A stretch of DNA of 64,000 nucleotides from contig NC_081408.1 of NCBI RefSeq assembly GCF_030272615.1, positions 405,673,389 through 405,737,388 on the forward strand, given 5' to 3'. The notes beneath the pieces were generated by a model. It ran no database searches, was not told where the DNA came from, and saw only the letters and a program-made list of their open reading frames with translations. The DNA is from Cryptomeria japonica. Its lineage: Eukaryota > Streptophyta > Pinopsida > Cupressales > Cupressaceae. A program made the position numbers and the translations under genes. Shown in pieces: positions 36,656-47,800 of this stretch; within the stretch, counting starts at the first letter, position 1; every line of letters begins with the position of its first letter.

Positions 36656-38090
36656 TTTAGATCTATTTTTCTTTTATGGTGAATAGATTGAAGTAGTAGT
36701 TTAAGGGAGATTGGTTTTGGTTTGTCTCATTCGTTAAGTGAAATTAAATGTTATTTTGTAGTTCCTATATTTATAGGGATTTAACTATAATGTAGTTGTA
36801 TGTGCTTATTTTTAAGGATAATAATGGTAGTTGCATAGGCAAGAAGATGGTGGCATTCCTTTGAATTCCCTATTGGCATATCCCTTGCATTTCCTAAAGT
36901 TGCAAGTGCTAGTATAACTCAAAATTTTAAATAGATAGTGACATATTGGTATTCGCCTCAAATCAGAATATTTTGTTTTGATTGTAGAAGGATGAGCATC
37001 AAGATCAAAGATAAATTCACAAGGATTTGTCTTGCACCTATGAACTTGTCATTGTGTAATCAACAAACGTGTATTCTTCATTGTACTTGACTTGCCCAAT
37101 TTCTTTTATGACTTCTAATAAATACCTTGATGGGGCTACCAATAACAAGAGAACATGTTTTTGTAGGTCAATTCACAAAACTGTTTGAATTGATTAAAAG
37201 CAACAATCTTCAACCATGCACATGCCTCAAAGAATGCTTGTGCAACTCTAGATTTCTTTTAGTGAATCAATTGTGTGTAAAACTCTAGATTTGTTTTAGT
37301 GATTCAATTGTAAGTGTGTAAAGTAAATGAAATTTCTAGGAATGCCTAGAGATATTTGATGAATAAACAAAATGCATTGAATGCATTTAAATAGAAGGAC
37401 ACAGCAATAGTCACACAATTTTTTGTTCAATCAGCTGTGTATAAAGTATGAGTGAAAGAACCAAAATTTGAATATGAATTTCTAAATCCGAAAAGGATGA
37501 TTCCATGACTGCAGACTGCAAACTTATATTGGAACAAGGAATGGGCTAACCCAAAATGAATGACATGTACTTATATGTATATAATGGGATATAAAAAATA
37601 TAAGGATAAAGTGAATATATGAGAATGAATGAATATGTAAATAGGATTAAGAGTAAATACATAAGAATGTGTGTACGGTGATCTAGAACAATGGACCTGA
37701 CTTTATACAACAAAATTACACTATTTGTCAATATATCATGACAAATTTCACCATTAAAACTTTTTAAAGAGAGGTCAAAATTTTGTGCAGCTGTCACATT
37801 ATAGTAAATTGAGAATTTGAGAATTTAGTTATAGAAAGATTTTTACATCAAAAATGTTAAATATTTAATCACTAAAATGCAGAACAGATTTAATTGATAC
37901 AATGTAAACTGAACACAGCCAATGCGTTTGTGCTTGTTACAATGGGTACCGAACCTGGGTATTCTAAAATCCTGCTTCACCAATATAGATGAAAACAAAG
38001 AACTAAGATCCTGATTATTCATTTGGTCGTTTTCCTTTATACCCTGGCTGAATGTAAAGTAATTGCAGGACAAAGAAGCCTATGGGAGGA
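36656..38090. other. Spacer between copia B and the AMT gene
   Basis: AT-rich. No gene, no clear repeat. The right-hand part (about 37850-38090) is presumably the 3' UTR and downstream flank of the minus-strand ammonium transporter gene. No canonical AATAAA was confidently placed. Confidence 0.4.
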
Positions 38091-39929
38091 TCACAACTCC
38101 ATAGTTAGTCCTCCAGCTGCACCCTGCCCAACTCCATTCCCTTTAAAATGTTGCCTCTCATCAGAATACGAGCCATGTTTTGTATGGTCATATTTCTCCC
38201 CATCAGCCCACAGAGCATATGCTTCCTCCCCATGTACTGCATCATCTCCTATCAAAAGTTCATCGTCTGGCATCCTCAGTGGAATGAAAAACTGGATGGC
38301 TAGCATGATTATGGTTGTCACAACAATGTTCCAGCCAATGATAAAAGTAGCTCCCACTATTTGCTTGACAAATTGCATGCCATCCCCATAAAATGCTCCC
38401 TTGGAATTTTTTACTGCGAGGAAGAGGCCACAGAGAGTAGGCTCTGCAAGAAGGCCTGTAAGTGCTCCACCCAGTAATCCTGCAACTGCGTGGGTATGGA
38501 ATACAGCCAATGTATCATCAACTTTCTGTAGCAAGGCCGACTTTTTGTGAACTATCATCATGGTCCACCATGGAATACTACCAGAGAGCACACCCATTAC
38601 AATGGCAGCCCATCCTTGCACGACACCTACACAATAGGAGAAAGAAAACATTTTATGACATAGGTTTCGCTCAAAATTTGAAACCCTTTACTTTACCCTG
38701 TACTTAGAAGAGAACATCCTCTATATGGAAAGGAAGATGGACTGTGTTCTCTATGGTTGAAGTGCTAGTTTCTAATGCATATCAATTAAATTGAGCCAAA
38801 CTTGTTTCATAATCTATCCCACAACCAAAGAAAAAGGCTACTGACTTCACAGAGAAACAGGGTAGAGCTAATTAAGGGTTTGGTTTTACCTGCGCCTGGG
38901 GTAATACAGACAAGTCCAGTTATCATTCCCTGAACGGCTCCAATGACTGAAGGCTTCTTAAAGAATATAACGTCTAAGCAAGTCCATACAAGAAGACTGG
39001 TGGCTGCACATATGTTGGTATTCAAAACTGCCATGGATGAAACAACATTGGCAGAGTAAGGGCCGCCTCCATTAAAACCACACCAGCCCAACCACAGAAA
39101 ACCAGCTCCAGCGAGCATTAGCAGCACATTGTTTGGAGGAAATCTTTCACGGTCCTTTTGTAACCTAGGTCCTACCTGTTTCCTCCCCACATTCAACGAA
39201 TAAAAACAATCAGGATATATAATCTAATAATCAATAGGTCTGTATAAATATAGAGGTCAAGAAAGAAAAAAGAAGTGAGCCTACCCAATAAGCTGCTGTA
39301 AACCCTGCAATTCCAGAAGATAGATGAATCACATAACCACCTGAGAAATCAATGACCCCCCACTGGAAAAGGAATCCTCCTCCCCATAAACTATACGCTC
39401 CTACAGTATAAGAAAAAGTGAGCCAGAGTGGCACAAATGCCATCCATGCTTTGATATTCATTCTTCCAAGCAAAGAACCAGCCAAGAGAATCATTGTTAT
39501 GGCTGCAAAAACGAACTGAAAAAACACAAGGGTAGCCATAGGGAAAAAGGGCTCGAGAGCTTCTGTCTCGATGGTTCCATTATTGTACTTATGCTCTGTT
39601 TCGGGAACTTTGGCTTGCTTGATGAGAAACTTTTGGCCAAGTGCAGGTCCCGCCTTACCCCAGAATGGAAGGAGTTCATCCCCAAATGACATTTTATAAG
39701 CCCAAGTCACCCAACAGATCAGAACAGCTGCAAATGCATAGAGAGCCATGAATGCAGAATTAACAGCCCATTTCTTCTTTACAATGCTTCCATAGAGGAT
39801 AACAAGGCCTGGCATGCTTTGCAATCCAACAACAGTTGCAGCTACCATTTGCCATGCATTGTCTCCTTTGTTAAGCCAATTTGGTATTCCCGTGGCATTC
39901 TGGTACGCAAGTGGAACTGTGGTAGCCAT
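38091..39929 (-). CDS. AMT2: Ammonium transporter, AMT2 clade (3 coding exons, intact)
   Basis: Plasma-membrane ammonium channel/transporter of the AMT/MEP/Rh family; 488 residues, a normal length. Exons (minus): 39929-39285, 39175-38890, 38626-38091, joined in frame by GT-AG introns of 109 and 263 bp (phase 0 and phase 1). Eleven membrane spans are expected. Channel residues by family alignment: recruitment Trp182 (SLWGGG), Asp194 (DFSGGY), twin His202 (VIHLSSG) and His356 (VFHTHAVAG), gating Phe141 and Phe249 (CGFNGGG). The C-terminal regulatory helix is [17 protein letters not shown] (from 437). [14 protein letters not shown] and the introns point to the AMT2/AMT3 clade; plant AMT1 genes are mostly intronless. 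Possible N-glycosylation NGT at 117 lies in an outside loop. The start ATG (39929) gives the usual short N-terminus. No defects are visible, and there are no neighbouring host genes. Confidence 0.96.
38627..38889 (-). other. AMT intron 2 (263 bp)
   Basis: Donor GGCGCAG/GTAAAACC at 38889 and acceptor TTGTGTAG/GTGTCGTG at 38627. Splicing restores [15 protein letters not shown] start codon just inside the intron would give a false protein; it is not used here. Confidence 0.93.
39176..39284 (-). other. AMT intron 1 (109 bp)
   Basis: Donor TGG/GTAGGC at 39284 and acceptor AAACAG/GTAGGACC at 39176. Splicing restores the conserved AAYWVGPR sequence. Confidence 0.93.
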
Positions 39930-39962
39930 GGCTGCTACAAGTTCAATTGCTCAATCCAAACT

Positions 39963-40968
39963 CTGCACAGAACCCATCACAATATGGCATGTTAGCAAGT
40001 GACAAAAGCATCACATATGAAATGGTTTTCTGCTAAACCCCACAAAGGGCTTTTCACAAGAATTCAGTTAATACATCACAGAGTTGCATTTCAAGGAAAC
40101 AACTTGAAAGCATTCATCAAAGCTACATAATGGCAAAATTGAAATTTCAACGCAATCAAATTAATAGCAAAACGGCAGGTAGTAGAAATCAAAGCATAAC
40201 AGATTGCCAAAAAATAATGCTCAAACCATTACCCATTACAGAATTTTCCTACCAGCAGTTGCAGAAGAGCATATTCACCTACGAAGGACTGGAAGTGTGA
40301 CAAATAAAGCTCATCCAAATTTAAAAAATACCCATGGAGGAATTCATGCTAAAAATCACAGCAAAACACGACTCAGCACAGAAAATCACAAAATTCCACA
40401 CCGAAATTACAAAAGTCTGTAAATCAACATCATAAGCTGATAAATTAAGCTTAGCAATCACAGAAAACTCCATGAACTAATAGAACTCGGGGAAAACTTC
40501 AAAAAGAAAATACAAACTAACAGAAGTAAGGCAGATCTTAAAAAATTAAATACATTCTTAAAAGTTGCCCGAAAATCTTATACATAATTTGAAGCAAACA
40601 ACATGCCCCATTACAGAACCAGCATCTTTTTGAATTCCCATAACACATGGTCCAATCTCTTCTGTTTCAAAAATTACCAGTTCGGAGCTTTAAGGAAGAA
40701 ATTTTCTAGGGAAATTTGTTGTTACTGGCCTATCCAGTCAGCACTTGTCGCCTGGATTTGGTAGACTAAGAGCTCATACATCTAGACTATATCAGTAATC
40801 TTTTGGCCATGTGGAGAAAAAGAATAGAAAAGAATGTCTCGTTGAAGATCACAGACACGTATTATTCAAAATCAGAGACACAAATTATACAACATGAGGC
40901 AATGGGCAATCTCATAAATCAAAACAGCCGATCATAGTGTGAAAGGAGAGAGAAAATGTGTGACCTAC
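39963..40968 (-). other. Probable 5' UTR intron of the AMT gene (about 1.0 kb)
   Basis: Inferred, not proven. The donor-like GCCGCCGG/GTAGGTCAC is at 40968 and the acceptor-like GGGTTCTGTGCAG is at 39963, 33 bases upstream of the start codon. This would give a short spliced leader. The intervening DNA has no gene and contains many short upstream ATGs that splicing would remove. Confidence 0.4.
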
Positions 40969-41114
40969 CCGGCGGCTGCAAAAGTTTTTCCAGTCAAACA
41001 AAGGCAGGTACTGTACGCGTGCTGGTGTAGTACACTTTGCTCTACCAGGTAGGAACACGGAATTAGAATGATTAATGTCTCTCTACACATACGTAACGAA
41101 AGCCAACCTCTTCG

Positions 41115-41123
41115 CTTTATATC
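41115..41123 (-). promoter_or_regulatory. TATA-like box for the AMT gene
   Basis: GATATAAAG on the minus strand, about 150 bases upstream of the proposed leader-intron donor. It would place a transcription start near 41085. No other strong TATA match was noted in the upstream kilobase. Confidence 0.35.
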
Positions 41124-41129
41124 GTCATA

Positions 41130-42748
41130 TTTGTCTCTCGAGGTTTGCTTTTCTAATATTCATTTATTTCTTACTTTTATTTCATTTGTAGGCTATTTTT
41201 AGTTTCATTGATATTAAAACTACATTCATTAGCCTTCAATGTTCTCAAGTTATTATTAATTTAGATATTTTTTATAGTAGAGGATTTTGTAATTGTGCAT
41301 TCTAAATTTGTGTTTCTCAAAATTCTACATGGAAATTTTAAATCACTCCAATTTTTTTGACAGCAGCTTACTTGACAAATCTCCTGCTTATAACTAAGAT
41401 TTCAGGGCCGCATCATCAAATATGATGCCACATCAGCATGTTTTTTGCCAAGGTGTCCAAAACAACCCAAAAAAAAAGTGAGACCAATAGGTGAGCAAAA
41501 GGGCCCCAATACTTGTGCAGCTAATGTGGCATCGCATGATTGGTTACTTTTCACAACAAATGGTATATTCCATTCAATTATTGGTACTTATCATACAACT
41601 ATTGGTGCAATGTTATACAAAACTTGGACATTAAATCAGCAAGTATGGGAGTATTAAATTAACAACTTCTATCACAAAAATTGGAACACGCTCAACTACT
41701 AGATCCTTTCCCCTATATGTGATTTTTTATTTTTGTCTATTTTTAATGTTTATATATTGAGATTAATCTAGTTGTAGGTTTGTTTGAGCTTGGTTTGCAG
41801 CCTCGAGAGGTTATTTGGGGACGGGGGCTTACTTTGTCAAAATGATAAGCTCTAGATTGTTGGGTTACCTTGTTGATTTCTCTTCATAAGAGAAAAAGGA
41901 AAGAAAAAGAAAAAGAAACAATAACAAGGATTATGCGATACAATAAAGCTAATTCAATTGACATGTAGCTTGCAAAAACTACAAAAAAATTGAAGAAGAA
42001 AGAATTTTGGTTTTCTTATATAGGATAATGTGTAACTTACAAACTATCTAAATTTGATGATTTAATCTATTGTGATCTGGGTTTTGTAGATAGTCATCTT
42101 GCATGTAAACAAGAAGTAGATACAAAAGAATGTGGATATATGCCACTTTTATGTGAGGTGGGTTGAATCTCAAATATTTAGTGACAAATCATAGGGGAAT
42201 TGAATTTAGTGATCAGTAGAAGATAAAATAAATGAAGGCAACTGTTGTAGATAGTTTAGTTCCAATTCAATTATAGAACATTTTCGAAGGTTTGTATGAG
42301 CGCTACCTCCTTGCCATATGTACCCCATATGCTCAAAGTTGTTGCATTGGATAAGCTAAATAATATAAATTTTCTTCTATCTTAATTTAGGTCAAATTCA
42401 TGTCCTCTAACTATTAATGATATCAGATTTTCACAATCTAGGTTTGGTTTGCAACTTATCATTTCATGTTCTTAGCTCTCTAGTATCCTGATGATGGATC
42501 ACGGAGTGTGATCCGAAACGTTGATGAAAAAAACTGCTACACAATCTAATCCAGAAAGTATGAGATTAGGTCCTCTAGCTAATTTTTTTAGGTCTACCCA
42601 TTTTTTAAAACCAAAAAAATTGGATTCAAGTTGTATGATTCTATACAAAAAAAGCAATTTTGAGTTGGCTTTATAATTCTTTCTTTATTTTTTGTGAACT
42701 TAATGTATTTTTTTGACGAATATAAAAATTACATTATCATATGAATAA
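41130..42748. other. Spacer between AMT and the LINE
   Basis: AT-rich. Contains a CACATCAGCATG/GATGCCACATCAG segment (about 41420) and the hairpin motif at 42487-42526. No gene supported. Confidence 0.4.
42487..42526 (+). repeat. Hairpin motif CCTGATGATGGATCAC...GAAACGTTGATG
   Basis: A perfect 7-bp stem GGATCAC (42496-42502) and GTGATCC (42508-42514) with a 5-base loop, framed by CCTGATGAT and GAAACGTTGATG. This layout (CTGATGA, stem, CGAAACGTTG) resembles conserved hairpins in retroposon tails and SINE-like repeats. Family assignment is not possible here. Confidence 0.5.
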
Positions 42749-42766
42749 ACCATGGTCACATTTGTT
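42749..42766 (-). repeat. LINE target-site duplication, left copy
   Basis: ACCATGGTCACATTTGTT, 18 bp, identical to 50647-50664. Lies at the 3' (A-rich) end of the minus-strand LINE. Confidence 0.9.
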
Positions 42767-43056
42767 TTTTATAATAAAAGCAGCCAAAAACGAGGGGGCT
42801 GACCCATAGGTACAATTAAGAGACCAGTGGCAGGGCCATTGTTCGCACATTAACAGCAAAGTAGCAGCCTTTTACCTCTATTAAAAACAAAAACCATAAT
42901 ACGAGAGTTTATCAGCAATAAAAAAAATTCAGTCAGAGTATAGTTCATAAGCCACGTAGGGCTATAACCAGCAAAATATAAACATAAGCCAAAATTGGGC
43001 TTATCCAACCCGCAACTACACAACATAGACAAAAAAACACCACCACATGCAGACAA
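42767..43056 (-). other. LINE 3' UTR and A-rich end
   Basis: About 290 bases from the ORF3 stop to the end, finishing GGCTGCTTTTATTATAAAAAA on the minus strand. Only a short A run is present rather than a long poly(A). Confidence 0.75.
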
Positions 43057-44441
43057 TTAATTCTTTTTCCCTTGGCTCTTCTTAGGGAGCAGCTTTCGAG
43101 CCCATTCCTTCATGAGGAACTTGAACAGGCCTTTGTAGTCGTCCTCCTCTTTGCCTTTCCCTTTGGCCGCGATATCCTGCAACAGACACAGTGTCGTCGC
43201 CAAGCATCTCATGACATTCAGCGCGAACTTGGACACATCGTGCATCTTGGACTCCGTTGCCTCCAATCTGTCGGTAATCACCTGCACAGTATCAAAGAGG
43301 GCCTCTATCTGTTTTTCGAGCTCAGTCAGGTTGGGCCCTTCTTCCTTCACACTAATGGCCTCTTCAACAACCAGCATTTTTTCAATCCTAAAAGTCGGAG
43401 AAGGGAAATTGGCTGGCTCCGGATTCATAGAGGAGACGGGACTTTCAGAGACCTGGGTAGATCTCACAGAATGGGGGGTTTGTTTGTGCTAGGTCAGGGG
43501 CGCTTTAACATATGGAATGGAGTTGCCTGTGTCGTGCGAGGAAGAGGGGTCTCGCAAGGGTTTCTCCGAGGGTTTAGTGGCCAATCTGCTCGAGCGACGG
43601 GGGATGTTGGCTTCTTTGATAATGTCCAAGTACGAGTCAATCTCTTGGATTTTGACTCTTTTAGGGGTCCTCACCTCCTCCGGGGAATGATTCTTGGATT
43701 TCTTGCCGGAGGATCCAAATTCCGGGCACTGAGGGCTTGAGTCAATATTGGTCAGGGGTTGGGTCGAGGGGCTAACATTCTGCATAGAATGGAATGGGGC
43801 GGGCAGAGGGCGAGGTGAAAGTTATATAGGCAGAGCATGAGGCCCTGATGCAGGATGGGAAAATCTTTCCCTTTCTTCTTAGCTTCAACTATATCCTTAA
43901 TGTTAGCATCCATCGAATGCAGAAGAAAGAACGAAATGGAAATGAGGTCTTTGTTCCTCAAATGGTTCAGGAACGGGAGATGGTAGTAGTAAAAAATGCC
44001 ATACCTGCCCTCCAGAGTAAAATATTTCATCACAATGTAGCAGACTTCGTCCCATGGGTAGGGAAGCTCCTCCCTGTTGAAACCTCCAACCCTCTTGATA
44101 GGGTTCTCTCCTTGGCGAAAAAATTGGTTGAGGCTAGTAGAATCCGCGATTCAGCTGTGCTTTTTCCATTTTCTGCCCTCCATTGATAGGCCCGTCGCCT
44201 GAACAATAACCTCTTCGTTGATTTCGAAAGAGATTCCCCCCATGGTCACCCTTTTGTCCTCCCAGGAAGTCACGAATTGTTTGTAGAGCCTCTCGTTGTT
44301 GCCCTTCATATTTTCCATGAATTTGTCAATACCGCCTTCGGTGCACACAAACCAGGCCACTGGTTTGGCTTTGAACTTGTCCACTTTGTTGGGTTCCAAT
44401 CTGAGCCTGTCCCCCCCCATTCTTGAGTCCTCCAGATTCAC
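43057..44441 (-). pseudogene. LINE ORF3: unrecognised domain plus coiled coil
   Basis: No named family recognised. Part 1 (44441-43752) reads VDKFKAKPVAWFVCTEGGID, VTMGGISFEINEEVIVQATG and LSMEGRKWKK. After an in-frame TGA (44151-44153) come PYPWDEVCYIVMKYFTLEG, YHLPFLNHLRN and LHQGLMLCLYNFHLALCPP. Part 2 is in another frame (43785-43057) with basic stretches (GKKSKNHS; TPKRVKIQE) and a heptad-like coiled coil (LTELEKQIEALFDTVQVITD). It ends in a Lys-rich tail (KKSQGKKN). Visible lesions: the TGA, a frame change near 43790-43750 and a TAG at 43489. Intact length would be about 460 residues. A nucleic-acid-binding or chaperone role is only a guess. Confidence 0.7.
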
Positions 44442-44504
44442 AGTTTGAAAAACCAGAACACAGAGCCGAAGCGAATGCGAGACGGAATGGTTGAGAACGG
44501 TGTG

Positions 44505-44837
44505 TCAGACTTGAAGTGAACGATCATAATAATCAGAGTGATTATTACCCTTTACGATCCTGTAGATATCGATATCCGAAGATCTACTCAGAGCGTGTGA
44601 GCCTTTACTCGAGCCAATGTGAGTTGATAGATTCCCAATGCTGCCTTTGCCGTCGTCAGTTGGCTCCGTCCGGGTAATAATTAGAGGGTAATCATTTCCG
44701 ATGTCTGTACTTTCATCATGAATCCATCCCATGTGGTAGTGGTGACTCAGCCTGCCCTTGATACGTGATCGTCTAGGGTGGAAATTAGCGGGATCTCCAT
44801 GCCAATTTAAAAAATACAAGAAGGTTTCCTTCCTCAT
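44505..44837 (-). pseudogene. Open frame after LINE ORF2 (110 codons)
   Basis: Starts with an ATG that overlaps the ORF2 stop (ATGA, 44837-44834): MRKETFLYFLNWHGDPANFH. It stops at TGA (44505) but is in the same frame as the ORF3 start at 44441, so it could be the N-terminal part of ORF3 or simply a spacer. No domain recognised. Confidence 0.4.
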
Positions 44838-47800
44838 TGAGCGGAGGGGGTTGTCCTTTCCTTGGAAAAGGTCTTTTCCTTTTCCAAGATTTCCTTAATG
44901 GTGATTGGTAGCAGATTGGAGTCCCTCCAGCATCGTAAGCCATTCTGTAGTCTTCCTTCCACCGCCATGGAATCGATGGCTTTGTTTCCTTCTCTGAATA
45001 TGTGGCATATAGTGAAGTCCTCCATTTTGACCAGAAAGCACCTGATGTCCCTCAGAATAGGTTCCACTCTCCATCCTGCTAAAGTGTTTTCTTTGATAGA
45101 ATCAATAATGATTTGAGAATCTCCTTCAATTTCGAGATGCTTTATTCCTATGGAGTTAGCCATTTTCAGACCCAAAAGGAGGGCCATTCCTTTAGCTTGA
45201 GTGACTGTATTATCCCTTAGGTTGCCAGCATAAGTTGCAACCATGTTCCCAAGATGATCCCTTATGACTCCACCACTAGCCTGATAGTTGCGTTGAGCAG
45301 AGCCATCAAAATTCAGTTTGAACTAGTGAAGTCTGGGGGTTGACCATCTAGTCATCCGTCTCTTAATCTTGGTGTTGTTGTTGACGCGGTCAAAGCCAGG
45401 GGAGCTTCCAGCAAACAGCGATCTTCTTGTCCACCTCATCAGGAGCATAGGGGGGGATTTTCCATTTTGTGACTTCTAAATTTTCCGTAATCATCTTAAA
45501 GTAGATATGAGCCACAGAGTCCGGGGGGGTCTCAGTGTCTCTGAAAATTCTGTTATTTCTTTCTTTCCATAAGGCCCAGCAGATGTGTGGTGGGATTTGT
45601 TTCTAGAGTTGAATGATGAAGGGATGATGGGAGGGGGGGGTCCAATCGAAAGCAAAGTTTTTTATATTCTTCTGAAAGACCCAGCAGAGACTGCATTTCT
45701 GAAGAGTGATAGACCAAATGTGAGCTGCAAAGGGACAAAGTACAAAAAGGTGGTCAATAGATTCCTCATCAGCTTTGCACAAGCTGCATCTATTGGGGAG
45801 ATGGAATCCCCTTTTTTCAGATTATCAAGCGTAAGGGTTTTACCATGCATGAGGGCCCACCAGAAAAAATTAATTTTAGGGATTAGTTGAGGGTTCTAGA
45901 CTTTCTTCCAGCATTCTGCATCCATAGGGTGCTTGAGGAGCTGATTGTAAGCAGATTTGACCGAGAAATAGCCCGATTGTGTCTCTTTCGAGATGAAGGT
46001 ATCTTCAATCGGGGCCAAGGGGATTCTAGTTCTCGACAATATGAGTTGCAAATCCTGAGCCAGGGGGACCATAATGGGTCTATTGCAGCATATGGTAACA
46101 ATGTCCTTCCAGCCCCTTCATGGGACCAAGTAATCCTCAGCAAAAACCCCCAGGATACCTTTAAGGTGATTCATGATTTGATGGAAGTGAGTGTTAGCCA
46201 AGGGCCTGTCCTCCGTCTAGAAATCCTCCTAGAATCTAACCTTTTTACCATCTCCCAGCTACCACTTCAGACCCTCTCTAACCATCACTCTATTCTTCAG
46301 GATATTGTTCCATAGCTTAGAACCTTGGGGGAGGTCAGTTGTATTCAAATTGTAGAAGAAATACTCCTGGTCCAAGTACTTAGCTTTGATGATGTTGCAC
46401 CAGTTTGCCTCACCCTTAGCCAGGGTCCATCCAATCTTGGCAATAAGCGCCTTATTGAGGGCATTAATCTTTCTTATGCCCAAACCTCCCAGAGATTTGG
46501 GTATACAAACAGTATCCCATTTGACCAAAGCAAGGTGTTTTTTTTCCTCTAGGCCAGTCCATAAAAAATTTCTTTGGATTTTTTCAAGTTTTTCTCCGAT
46601 GGTTCCTGAAATTTTAAACATGGAGAGGAAGAAAACTGGAATTCCCTGGAGGGAGGCTGCAAGAAGCTGGAGTTTCCTCGCACTGCTGAGGAATTTCCCT
46701 TTCCATCCCGCAAGTTTTTCCTACATTCGTTCCAGGATAGAGTTCTAGAAAGTGGGGGTAACTTCCCTAACTATGAGGGGGAGACCCAGGTAGGTCCCCG
46801 GGAGAGGTGCCACTTTGCATCCAAGGATGGAGAGAATTTTGAGTTGGAGGTCATTTGGAGTGTTGAAGAAGTAGAGATTGCTCTTCTCATAGTTGATGCA
46901 TTGTCCCGACACCTTGGCGTAGTCCGCCAGAAGGATCTTCCATCCTTTAGCCTCCATGACAGAAGACCTACCAAAGAGGAAAGTGTCATCAATGAACTAT
47001 TGAATATTAGAGGGGGCGAGCGTGGAGGCAACTTTGAATCCTTGGAGCCTACCATTGGTGACCAGGTGGGTCACATTTTTGTTTAAGACTTTAGCAATCA
47101 TGATAAACAGGTAAGGGGATAGGGGATCGCCCTGCTGGATACCTTTCTCAGCTTTGAAGCATCCCCTAGGAGTCCCATTAATCAGAACAGAGAATAGAAC
47201 CGTGGTCACACATTCTTGAATCATATTCACTATTTTTTGGTTAAATCCCAGTTTTAGAAGCACTTTGCAAAGAAACTCCCAATTAACCTTGTCATAAGCT
47301 TTTGATATATCAAGTTTAAAGGCCATACCTGGCAGTTTGCTCCTATCCATGGAGTGGATTATCTCATTAGTTGCAATGGCAGCATCCAAAATTTGGCATC
47401 TCGGGACAAAGCCTTTCTGAAGACAGACTGATAAAAGTTTCCAGAAAGGGTTTAATCCTATTCACAAGGACCTTGGAGAGTATCTTATAGATGGTATTGC
47501 AGAGGCTTATGGGTCGATACTCCTTCAAGCAGCTAAGCGTAGTGGTCTTGGGGATGAGGACAATGAAGGTGTTGTTGATCTTTTTCAGCAGTCTCCCCGT
47601 TTTGAAGAAGTCTTGAACAGCTTTGGTGACATCGTAACTGACAATGTCCCAAAAGTCTTGGAAGAACACCAGGGGGAAACCATCCGAGCTCGGTGTCTTG
47701 TAGGCTCCCATAGCAAAGACAACCCTGTGGACTTCATCAGTTGAGATGGGCACCGAGAGTTGTCGATTATCGTCCTCATTGATGGCCATCGACAGCTTAC

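Noticed and set aside
38091-38651. AMT third exon taken as a separate gene starting at an ATG inside intron 2
   Set aside because: The exon starts at 38626 after a good acceptor site, and the joined frame matches the AMT family exactly. The ATG lies in the intron.
39814-40422. Small plus-strand ORFs over the AMT 5' region
   Set aside because: Shadows of the AMT exon and its leader on the opposite strand. No family features.
43072-43740. 222-codon plus-strand ORF opposite LINE ORF3
   Set aside because: The minus strand shows the protein-like text with coiled coil and basic tail and fits the LINE direction. The plus frame is a shadow.
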